A stretch of DNA of 64,000 bases from Pomphorhynchus laevis (taxonomy: Eukaryota; Acanthocephala; Palaeacanthocephala; Echinorhynchida; Pomphorhynchidae). The stretch is taken from the NCBI GenBank assembly GCA_012934845.2, contig WNNJ02001786.1, positions 62,001 to 126,000 on the forward strand. Reading direction: 5' to 3'. The notes under the pieces were generated by a model. The model had not been told where the DNA came from. It saw nothing but the letters and a program-made list of their open reading frames with translations, and searched no databases. A program made the translations under genes and the position numbers. Shown here piece after piece: positions 56,343 through 64,000 of the stretch (within the stretch, counting starts at the first letter, position 1; each line of letters starts with the position of its first letter).

Positions 56343-56390
56343 GGCAGCCGAAACGACTGATGGTAGTTCACCCTACTGATGAGTGCTGCC
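56343..56390 (+). ncRNA. Element B structured motif, unit 4
   Basis: Plus strand, identical in all paired positions to unit 1. This unit is truncated downstream by the (TA)n tract at 56472. Confidence 0.5.
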
Positions 56391-56470
56391 GGCTACCATC
56401 AGATCGTCTAGGTGTGATAACGAAGTCTGCTCTGCTTGTAATCGAACTCCGGTTTTTGGCAAAATTCTTG

Positions 56471-56471
<1 letters not shown>

Positions 56472-56540
<69 letters not shown>
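56472..56540. repeat. (TA)n microsatellite 3
   Basis: About 34 TA dinucleotides, bounding element B on the right. Confidence 0.95.
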
Positions 56541-56544
<4 letters not shown>

Positions 56545-56545
<1 letters not shown>

Positions 56546-56690
56546 CGGAGGTTTTTAATAGAGTAATCATTCTAATCAACGTGTCAAGATTTGGTTAAAC
56601 ACAAAACATCCAAAGTTTTATGAAGGAAAATGTCATATACTTAATCAACCTTGTTACGAAGAGAACGGATATTTACGATTGCCAATTTCG
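56545..56690 (-). pseudogene. CR1-like LINE endonuclease start, inverted copy
   Basis: Reverse complement of 53283-53440 with about 90% identity, sharing GTCAAGATTTGGTT and CCTTGTTACGAAGAGAACGG. The two copies face each other and bracket everything from 53.4 to 56.5 kb. Confidence 0.7.
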
Positions 56691-56697
56691 AAACTTT

Positions 56698-56745
56698 GTA
56701 ATAAAATAAAGCACACTTGGTCTTCTGGTGGTTTTAATTAAACAT
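56698..56745. repeat. Family K repeat end, second copy
   Basis: GTAATAAAATAAAGCACACTTGG followed by TCTTCTGG and TTTTAATTAAACATT, matching 49782-49831. The hairpin part is absent here. Confidence 0.6.
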
Positions 56746-56789
56746 TATATATAAATATTATATATATACCATCCTAATTTTATTAGGAC

Positions 56790-57180
56790 GAGACTATCCT
56801 AATTTTATTCGGCAGAAAAAAACGAACTCCGGTTTTTGGCAACATCTCCAATTATGAAAGTGAAGCTTATTAGCTCCCAGAGCACAGTTTAACCCAGTCA
56901 GATATAAAATTATAAAAATGTATCCCCCAATGGATCCTGTGAGAAAGCAAGCAACGACAGCAAGTAAAATTCCTGACGAAAAAAAATAGGACGGACCGGA
57001 AAGTACATGGTTAGTTTAAAGAGGCTATGCCCATGCTAACTCGTTAGCAAATTTTCGGAAATGCCAATTTAATATATCACAAAGCAGCCGAAATGACTGA
57101 TGGTAATTCACCCTACTGATGAGTGCTGCCGGCTACCATCAGCTCGTCTAGGAGTGATAAGGAAATCTGCTCTACTTGTA
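56790..57180 (+). repeat. Element B, diverged solo unit (plus)
   Basis: Older copy with many substitutions and small gaps relative to 55.9-56.5 kb. The structured motif remains at 57084-57130 (GCAGCC, GAAAT, CTGATGAG, GCTGCC), with one mismatch in P2 (GGTAA). It ends in a short AT repeat near 57180. Confidence 0.75.
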
Positions 57181-57289
57181 TATATTTATATATATATTCT
57201 TAAGGTTCTGGTTGAATCTGTATTGCTCGGGATTGCGAATATCAATTATTTCCATATGTTTGAGTTAGTTTTTGAATCGAGCATATTAT

Positions 57290-57470
57290 TTAGCCTGCAA
57301 ACTCTCGTCACTCTTAGACGGTCATGTGATAGCCGGCAGCCATCGTCAGTAAGATGAACTATCATACCGTGTTTCGGCTACCTGTGTGGCATTGTAAATT
57401 GATTTCCGACATTTAGCTGAAATTGTGGGTAACATTAGCTCTTAAATTTTACAATTTGCAATGCAGACCA
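57290..57470 (-). repeat. Element B-prime, distant relative (minus)
   Basis: Keeps only the core of element B. On the minus strand at 57333-57382: GGTAGCC, GAAAC, TGATAG, CTGACGA, GGCTGCC, CTATCA. Relative to element B, GGTAG/CTACC has become GATAG/CTATC, a paired change, and C-G in P1 has become U-G. CUGACGA still fits the CUGANGA consensus. Confidence 0.6.
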
Positions 57471-57574
57471 TCATTAACAACCAGAGGATCAAACTTTCGG
57501 ATGCTTGAATGTAAGAAACCGAGATATCAACCGGTTATCCCCGAATGGATCCGATGTCCGTTCTCGGACCTATG

Positions 57575-58830
57575 AAATGCTGAGCGGTGGCTGCAAATAC
57601 ACATAGATGTTGATAGCGCAAACGAGAAACTTATCTTACGTCGGATAAGTGCGATACACATCGCATAGTTTGTTTTGCGCTTATTGGCCAACATCCTGGC
57701 TATATTGACTTCAGAACATAATCTCCAGCCTTTCCAGCGCCTCCTGAAGATGAAAACACTATAGGTGTAAATTGGGCCCTCTCCACAGTTACAATACGTT
57801 CAAGGTAACGGACGCTTTTGCTCGACTCGTGATAGCTGTGAACTGATGAAGGCGATCTCTTAGAATACGAATCAGCATGAAAATTAAATACAGACGTCAA
57901 TAAAGACGCGCTCGCTGTGTCTTCCCAACAGACCCGTGCACAAAACATCAATGATCGCTTCACTATCACGTGATGTTGTAGGTAACTCGAACTGAATAGA
58001 GGAATCTATAGGACTCAGCAGGCTCAATGGCAACACACGGAGTGACTTCAGTCAAGAGGTCGACAAGTGTGTCACGTATTAGGTTATGACTTATGATTGT
58101 GAGTGCTCATCTACCATAAGGAGAGCGAGCGAACTGTGCTATTCTCAGATCCACAACTACAATGCGCTGGTGCATCCGTAGGTGTTAATCAATATCGACC
58201 ATTCACAGCGTCTCTAAACTCGTAAGGGAATAACGGAACCTGTCTGCTTCGATTGTTTTTGTTGTCACTCAATTCGATGCTCGTTTCTCCAACGCAAATT
58301 CTAGAGAGTAACATGTGGTAGCATCACTGCGTCGGCGTTAAATTGTACGTTCCATTTCGTCCTTTATGGATTTGGCGGCATAAGTATGTTGCTCTTTATT
58401 GTTTGAAGCATGTGATTAGCAAGCACGCAAAGATCATTCGTACTCTTTACCTGAATCGACATGATGGCCTAAGATTCCGAGCCTATCCAGTCTCACCGGA
58501 AGGCTGAAAATTTGCCTAAGTGTGTCAGGTACGTTTGATATACCCGAGATTCTAGGGATCAAGCTGTGACGGAGCTGCTTCCTCGAGTGCCTGAAACTGC
58601 GCGGATCGAAAGCAACAAGTCCTCTTCGAGTAAGTCATCTTATGTTGGAGTGAGTATGTCAGAGCATTGTACACGACTTGCAGGTCGAAAACAGCAATCT
58701 CAACCAGGTTCTTTACATATTTGGACCATCTGTCTACTTTGCGGGCATTCCAATCTTCCATAAGGGATTCATCTCCAATTGGAGATTCCAATACTTCTAC
58801 GCCATTCGTACAGATATGCACATTAGTAGC
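57575..58830 (-). pseudogene. RT retroelement: end of RT, zinc finger and nuclease-like C-terminus
   Basis: Minus strand, several frames. 58830-58440: LESPIGDESLMEDWNARKVD, LTYSLQHKMTYSKR, then SLPVRLDRLGI, the RT thumb-like region of a widespread invertebrate RT element. 58240-58120: FRDAVNGRY and HCSCGSEN, a Cys motif. 57960-57700: SVFNFHADS, then ERAQFTPIVFSSSGGAG. 57700-57575: MLANKRKTNYA and IRRKISFSFA. The element class is uncertain; it is the same general type as the fragment at 16.9 kb. Dead. Confidence 0.6.
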
Positions 58831-58904
58831 ATAAAATTATTATTATCAAATTACCATCAAATTATTCTTATTATTCTTAAGGCTACCCATTCGCAAATGA
58901 CATA

Positions 58905-59010
58905 CAGCGAGATAATTTGCAAACTAAGGAGAAAAATTGTGTTTTGCCTCTGTCGAGCTGCCTCCGCATGCATTCGGGGAGCCCGCTCAACTCGACGTTC
59001 TCCTGCAAAT
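58905..59010 (+). pseudogene. C-terminal tail of the same RT-element type, opposite strand
   Basis: Plus strand reads KLRRKIVFCLCRAASACIRG then ARSTRRS, the usual last 30 residues of this element type (RRKISFxxxxxAIxCIRGARS). Being on the other strand from the 57.6-58.8 kb relic, it is a separate copy. Confidence 0.6.
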
Positions 59011-59459
59011 TGCGCATGAGACGTCTAATTTGTTATACAACATTTTATTTTGATCTCTATGGCCCATTTGGGGGAACCAAATTAGATGTAATGCATTTGA
59101 ATAAGATTTTATTATTAAAAACAAAAAATGAGAATAATAAGAATAATTATATTCTGTAGTATATATATTTACAAACATATATTATAATATATACTTATAA
59201 TATATGTAATATATATGTAAAATATAAATATATATAGCATGTAATAATTATATATTAAAATTCTATATTACATATATTTGGGACCTGCAACGTTGACAGA
59301 AAATCAATCCAATAAAAATTTTAAGATAATAATCAAATATACCATGTTGGATTTTGAGATTATAATCGAAAGATTATAATCGATTATGATTTCAGCTCTT
59401 CGAAGTTACATTATTATTCAATAACAATTGTCAAAAATATGGATTTTCTTCTGCCATAT
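59011..59459. other. AT-rich spacer
   Basis: No gene. TATA-rich runs at 59150-59280, and an imperfect repeat of GATTATAATCGA near 59370-59388. Confidence 0.3.
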
Positions 59460-59871
59460 GTATTTTGCCTTAAAGATAATTTAGATTATTAAAGATAATT
59501 AAATCAGCTAACTGAATCTACGTATTTAATATAATTATAAAATAAAAAATAAATAAATAAAAATAAATAAGTAAAAATAAAAATAATGCTAAATCAATAA
59601 ATCAAAATTTAATAATTCGATAATAAATAATTATAAATTATTGTTATTAGATTTTATAACTTATTAAGTTAAAATAAAAAATTGAAATTAAATTATCAGG
59701 TTTCGGCCTCTATTCCTCAACCCAACATAGCAGCGGGGCCAAACACGTGCTAATGACGTATTTCATTTGATGAAATTCGTTTATCTAATATCTTATTCTA
59801 ATACAAAGTATATTATTTATTATCCATCCATAAAAATTTTTCGCAAATGATTTTAAATTTATTTTTTAATA
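59460..59871 (-). repeat. PLE family-C terminal repeat next to RT end
   Basis: Reverse complement matches the units at 33.85-34.55 kb: ATGGATGGATAATAAATAAT, CGCTGCTATGTTGGG, GAGGAATAGAGGCCGAAACC and, after a deletion starting just past GAAACCTGATA, the GATTTAGCATTATT and TACGTAGATTCAGTTAGC ends. It directly follows the PLE RT frame on the same strand, so family C is the terminal/untranslated repeat of that PLE. Confidence 0.7.
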
Positions 59872-60240
59872 TTATTGTGTTGATTTATATATTTTACTAT
59901 TTTCTGTTTGATGTTTATTTTTATAGTAACCTAGTTTAAAATATGTATCTATTAAATTATTTAAATGATTTTGAAGAAAGCCAATATCATTACATATTGT
60001 TGCAATTCTTAAAATTTCATTATTTAATGTATTATATTTTATATTATATGGTATGCATGAATGCTCATGCAAAAATATGTTTCTTGTAAATTTAAATATG
60101 TCATCTTTACGATATAAATTAATAGTAGTTTTAGTTAATGTTAATTTAATGTTCATATCTAGATATACACCTTCTTTATCATTAATATTGGTTTTGTTAA
60201 TAACAAGACTACTTGAATTCATCCATATCAATCCACCCAT
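59872..60240 (-). pseudogene. PLE reverse transcriptase, C-terminal end
   Basis: 122 codons: VYLDMNIKLT, INLYRKDDIFKFTRN, HSCIPYNIKYNTL and ICNDIGFLQNHLNNLIDTY. This is the PLE RT end (FLDxxI...YRKxT... thumb region). The frame stops in a lysine/serine tail and goes straight into the family-C repeat with no GIY-YIG domain after it. That fits a permuted (endonuclease-first) or endonuclease-less PLE. 5'-truncated. Confidence 0.7.
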
Positions 60241-60439
60241 TTTTTATCCATATAAATTTTCTGCTATAGTATTTAAATTTATTTTTAATATTATTGTGTT
60301 GATTTGTATCAATACAATATTATTGTGTTGTATATTATCAATCAAGAAGCCTTTATTTGTATCACAAAAAAATATTAGCAATCTAGTGGCAACTATATTA
60401 GCCACTCGGATGCACGCAACATAGTTATTAAAAACAGTC

Positions 60440-61030
60440 ATTAAAAGGAAAATTTTTTAACAGTTTCGTAAGTATGATAGAGCTTGAAATAAGAAACTTC
60501 GTCTTAAGTGCTCAATTGCTGCGCGCTCTATTTTGTAGATTTGATGCTTACGTAATTCATATCTATGATTGACATTAAGTACACAACGGGTAGAATAAGA
60601 AATAAGTACATGGAAGAAGGTATGTTTTGCTGTTGTCGATATGATGTTTTTAAGAAAAAGTTCAAGTGGAACCAGTTTTATTCCACATATACGTTGTCCG
60701 CGCGTGTGAATGGACATAAAAGATTTTAAAATAAGTGACGGCATATTTGCAAAAGTCGGATATCCGTAAGTAATAACCGCCTCGAATGCATGCGTTATAC
60801 ATTATCTCTAACTGGTCATTTGATACTCCAAGTATTTTCAAGCGTCTCAAAAACTAAAGACGTTGTGAGCATTTCCGAGAAATATATTGTGCGTGTGCTC
60901 CATGATAAATTAGACGTAAATATAACTCCTAAAATCTTTAACTGATTAACTCTCATCATATTATAATCATTAAGAGTTGATTGAACGAGTGAATTTTTTA
61001 ATGTGAGCCTAATTATTTTAGATTTATTAA
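60440..61030 (-). pseudogene. LINE RT C-terminal region (CR1/Outcast-like)
   Basis: Minus strand: NKSKIIRLTL and RVNQLKILGVIFTSNLSWS near 61010-60900, then in other frames LGVSNDQLEIMYNACIRG near 60830, YAV/IERAAIEHLRR near 60520 and a stop near 60457. These are the usual landmarks after the YADD motif in CR1-like LINEs. The palm domain is missing: the upstream side is cut at 61031 by a repeat. It may be the 3' part of the LINE whose ORF1 and endonuclease lie at 62.2-64 kb on the same strand. Confidence 0.65.
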
Positions 61031-61912
61031 TAAAATCTTTATGGAACGAAGAGTAGTATTTTTATTTAATACAACAAAACGTATATGTCCGATATTTCGA
61101 TAGCTACTGCTATCATCGCCAGGAAACTACAAAAAATTACTAAGTTGCCATTTATACAAATTACAATAAAACATAAACAATAAAAATGGAACTCCTTAAT
61201 ACTACGAATGTAATAATTTACAATAAAAATTGCCTAAATTGCATAACATTTTTAAATTAAAACCAAAATTTACAAAACATTACATTACAAAACATTAATT
61301 TGAAAAACATTACAAACACACATTCACACACATTCTATACAAGGTTTTTTAAAAAACAAATTTCAAAGAACAAGAACCGCAACCCAAGATAAGCTTGGGT
61401 TGCGGTTTCATTTCGTAAGCTTGAATTAGATTCCTTGAAAAATTTGTTCCCATAATAAATTTTAAGTTTTTTTTTAAATCATTGAATTGGAATGAGAGAC
61501 CTGCTGGTTTTTCTTAATTTTATTTAATTGAAAGGCCATATCCAGTAAATTAAAATTGACTTTCTTCTCAATATTTTGACAACAATTATGTCATAATCAG
61601 GAATATTTAATCTGATGAAATACAAGAATTTTTTTGAAAATATCCAAGTTCTTCTTTCTTTTATAAATAAAATCTTTATGGAACGAAGAATAGTATTTTT
61701 ATTTAATACAACAAAACGTTAATGTCCGATATTTTAATAGCTACTGCTATCATCGTCAGGAAACTAAAAAAATTTACTAAAGTTGCCATTTATACAAATT
61801 ACAATAAAACATAGGAACAAACTTCAAAGAAAAACATTACAAACACACATTCACACACATTCTATACAAGGTTTTTTAAAAAACAAATTTCAAAGAACAA
61901 GAACCGCAACGA
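61031..61912. repeat. Directly repeated element J with hammerhead-like motif
   Basis: 61031-61165 and 61666-61812 are about 90% identical (AAAATCTTTATGGAACGAAG, then ACAAAACGT and CCGATATTT). A second shared block, CACATTCTATACAAGG to AAGAACCGCAAC, ends each unit (61307-61384 and 61837-61910). On the minus strand at 61081-61123 and 61719-61760: CTG(A/G)CGA, T, GATAGC-AGTA-GCTAT, (G)AAAT. The second copy's core box is exactly CTGACGA. It sits between two LINE pieces of the same strand. Confidence 0.75.
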
Positions 61913-61980
61913 TCGTGAATGACGACAAGAGAACACAAAACACAGCGAGCAACATGAGCCGGGGAGCACAAAACAGCGAG

Positions 61981-62070
61981 CAATCGTGAATTTGTCTGCG
62001 ATCGTGAATTTGTCTGCAATCCTGAATTTGTCTGCAATCCTGAATTTGTCTGCAATCGTGAATTTGTTGT
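61981..62070. repeat. Minisatellite, 18-bp unit, five copies
   Basis: Unit CAATCGTGAATTTGTCTG with a G/C change in units 3 and 4. Confidence 0.9.
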
Positions 62071-62149
62071 GTGTTAATTATTTCTCAAACTTTTTTTAAG
62101 AATATTTTTTAATGATCACTTTTTTATCATTCTTCTAACCATGTGTTCC

Positions 62150-63330
62150 CGATTATCATCAACGACGTGTTTAGTTATTGCAACTTTTTTGATTCAGTTT
62201 AGAGGTAATACCAATACGACACAATGATCAGATGTATTAAGTGTTGCGCTTTGCCGTACTTCTGCACATAATGACTCACAATTACAATAAATTTTATCTA
62301 AATAGACATGTTTTCTTGTTGGGAAGGTTACTATCTGTTGCAAGCCTATTTCACTGCCAACAAGATCAAATTTAACTTGGTTGAAGTCACCCGCAAGTAT
62401 CACATAATCATAGGTGTTCATTAACTCTCTAATTCAGTGTTCCTCAAACTTTTTTGTCAGCCGCCCCCTTTGAAAAAAAAACAATATTTATTATGGACCC
62501 CCTGATATAAAAAATATATTAATAAAAATTCTGATTTACTTATAGTTTATTTTAAGCACGATCTCCATATATTTAAATAATAGTTTGCGTTAAGTGTTTA
62601 ATGAGACGGATGTATCTGGTGCGAGTCTACCAGGGTTTTGATTTTCGGTTCTATATTAGTTAATAGAAGTCTTAGAACTATTTGTTATATATTAGTTAAT
62701 AGAAGTCTCTGAACTATTTGAAGACGATTTCTTTTCTTTGACAAAAGATTTGTAACTGCGCTAAATCCTCTTTCGATCAGATATGACGTTGGGAAGGCAA
62801 TCAAAAACTTCTGACCGACCCCCACCTCTCTTTCATGGACCCCCTTTTAATCAAAAATTCTCTACCGCCCCCCTGAATCGTCAAACAGGCCCAAAGGGGG
62901 CGCTACGGACCACCTTGAGAAACACCGCTCTAATTAGTGCTTCCAAAACTTCAACAGCTATATCTGATTTACCTGAAGGAGGACAATATGCAACAGTTAT
63001 CACAAGTGAAAATGATCTGTGATTTTCTGACTTAGATGAATGAACATCTAAGTACTCCACGTCATATGTGATCTCTGAGGACAATATTCTTGATAAGAAT
63101 CCAATACTTTCTCTACATATACACAGCTCCACCACCTCTCCTTTCTCTACGAAATCAAGAGTGCAACTGAAATCTTTCAACATTTGCATAATCTACATTT
63201 GAACTGCTGCACCATGTTTCGGTAATTAGTAGTATATCTGCCCCGTACATAGCTGCATCATTATTGAGATATGATATCTTATTGTCTACTAGATTCTGTG
63301 CATTTGTATAATATATGATCGGATATTTGA
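62150..63330 (-). pseudogene. LINE APE-type endonuclease, split by a hAT element
   Basis: Minus strand. N-terminal part (63330-62936): YYTNAQNLVDNKISYLNNDA, ADILLITETWC, then SLVITVAYCPPSG. C-terminal part (62434-62194): YVILAGDFNQVKFD, IVTFPTRKHVYLDKIY and SDHCVVLVL. The N, E, Y, D, N and SDH motifs of the fold are all recognisable. The two halves join cleanly if the hAT insertion with its 8-bp duplication is discounted. CR1/L2-like. No RT follows before the repeats at 61 kb. Confidence 0.75.
62435..62927. mobile_element. Non-autonomous hAT element with 8-bp target duplication
   Basis: 493 bp flanked by CTCTAATT (62427-62434 and 62928-62935). Terminal inverted repeats CAGTGTTCCTCAA and, at the right, TTGAGAAACACCG (two mismatches). 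Internally on the minus strand near 62800-62700 it keeps ERGFSAVTNLLSKKRNRL, the end of a ZBED/SCAND3-type hAT transposase, so it is a deletion derivative of a full element rather than an unrelated MITE. Inserted in a LINE endonuclease. No functional transposase. Confidence 0.85.
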
Positions 63331-63469
63331 AAATAGGTTTAAAATTCTGCTTTTTGAATGAGACAAATTTCGAGATTTGGCATGCAGTAGAGGAGATATC
63401 TTTGCTATTTTATTACCGAACTCTTTAAATGATGCGCTGAATGAGTATTGATTACTACAGAGTTATTAT

Positions 63470-63990
63470 TGGAATATGCTTCCAACGTTTTCGCTTTTGG
63501 TGAATAATGCGAAAATCTTAAATCCTTATATTTCGCTCTCCGTTATCTAAACGTGTTTGTAGTTCTTCTTTCAGTTCTCTCATCCTTATCCTTTCTTCCA
63601 ATGATCTTTCTGGAAATATTGATACGCGAAAATTCATTTGTTTTGATTTACCGCGTCGTAATAAAACTTCCTTTGCCTGCTCAACTGTCGGAAAAATCGG
63701 TTTAAGTAACTTCCCTCGATTTTATTTTCAATGTACGCTTGTGTCATCACACGTTTTTTAACTATTCTCACAACAGCAACTATGCTGATATTAGAAACAA
63801 TGTACCTCTCATTATGATCAAATAATGACGCCAGTAAGGTTTAACAGCAGCTAAATCACGTTCAATTCGTGTAGCTGAATTTAAAGAGTTGGAGTCGGCA
63901 ATACCAGAAACAAAGACACACCGTTTGCGATTGGGGAATTTTAATTTTGTGCCGTTGCTTTTATAAAAGCATCGAGGATTGCTACTATAA
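63470..63990 (-). pseudogene. LINE ORF1 fragment
   Basis: Minus strand, two frames: RKRCVFVSGIADSNSLNSAT then ERDLAAV near 63900-63810; EVLLRRGKSKQMNFRVSIFP and ERSLEERIRMRELKEEL near 63690-63560. A VSGIP-type segment followed by an RVSIxPDLSxEER-type segment is typical of ORF1 proteins of CR1/L2-type LINEs (RRM-like). Continues past the window edge. It belongs with the endonuclease at 62.15-63.33 kb. Confidence 0.6.
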
Positions 63991-64000
63991 TTACTACTAT

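Larger units (their letters stand above)
55048..56471. mobile_element. Element B: 358-bp units, tandem then inverted
   Basis: Minus-orientation units: GCTGAATGG recurs at 55054, 55412 and 55771 (periods 358 and 359). The array then flips near 55894, and plus-orientation units start GATCCGGAAAGC at 55895 and 56253 (period 358), ending at the third (TA)n tract. Units are more than 90% identical, so the array is young. Apparent open frames across them are by-products of the repeat. Each full unit carries the structured motif described separately. The architecture matches element A at 20.2 kb although the sequence differs. Confidence 0.85.

Noticed and set aside
55186-56390. Calling element B a proven hammerhead ribozyme
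   Set aside because: GAAAC and CTGATGAG are present with a stem II-like helix, but between them I could not form stems I and III around a UH cleavage triplet. Reported as a structured motif only.
55449-56566. Repeated frames beginning MVCLKRLCPCYH
   Set aside because: They are the same stretch of element B read in successive units; no conserved domain and they differ at unit ends, so repeat by-products.

Overview
The window is AT-rich metazoan DNA, almost certainly from an invertebrate. It holds a eukaryotic tRNA-Arg gene, a spliced exon that reads as helix 2 of a Hairy/E(spl)/HES-type bHLH protein, two further exon-like islands with good splice acceptors, and many retrotransposon fossils. 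I see no prokaryotic genes, operons or CRISPR arrays. I cannot name the species.

Layout. 0-9 kb: two head-to-tail copies of one LINE (family 1: zinc-knuckle ORF1, APE-type endonuclease plus RT ORF2). The second copy is split by a minus-strand CR1/L2-like LINE (family 2). 9-16 kb: a small Ty3/gypsy remnant, then one stub and two longer minus-strand copies of family 2, then a foldback repeat. 16.9-17.6 kb: the C-terminal part of another RT element. 17.9-19.9 kb: a third family-1 copy. 20.1-21.4 kb: a minisatellite interrupted by a 695-bp element (element A) flanked by exact 14-bp target duplications. 21.7-25.9 kb: a LINE endonuclease relic and a broken Ty3/gypsy element. 27-29.3 kb: Penelope-like (PLE) pieces, with a GIY-YIG domain first and a linker domain after it. 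29.8 kb: tRNA-Arg. 30-52 kb: very AT-rich, gene-poor DNA holding the HES-like exon (30.4 kb), an exon-like island (40.2 kb), a hAT relic, a PLE RT relic and several short repeats. 52.2-52.9 kb: a terminal coding exon of a single-pass membrane protein. 53-57.5 kb: LINE and PLE pieces and a 358-bp tandem/inverted array (element B) set between (TA)n tracts. 57.5-64 kb: an RT-element relic, a PLE RT end, a CR1-like LINE on the minus strand and a hAT-derived non-autonomous element with an 8-bp target duplication.

The most interesting signal is a short structured motif that recurs in unrelated repeat families. It is GAAAC followed 22-26 nt later by CUGANGA. These are hammerhead-ribozyme core sequences but in permuted order. 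In elements A and B they lie inside two interleaved complementary helices. In element B a diverged copy changes both sides of a base pair together, which argues for a conserved RNA structure. Several other repeats carry the same two boxes in the normal hammerhead order (CUGANGA, stem-loop, GAAA). The repeat units are 258 and 358 bp, occur as tandem and inverted multimers and sit among PLE fragments. This resembles the small ribozyme-bearing 'retrozymes' and PLE terminal repeats known from animals, but I could not close a complete cleavage-competent hammerhead by hand.

The coding fragments do not work together as a pathway: nearly all are decayed mobile elements of different ages. Only the three exon-like segments and the tRNA look like host genes.
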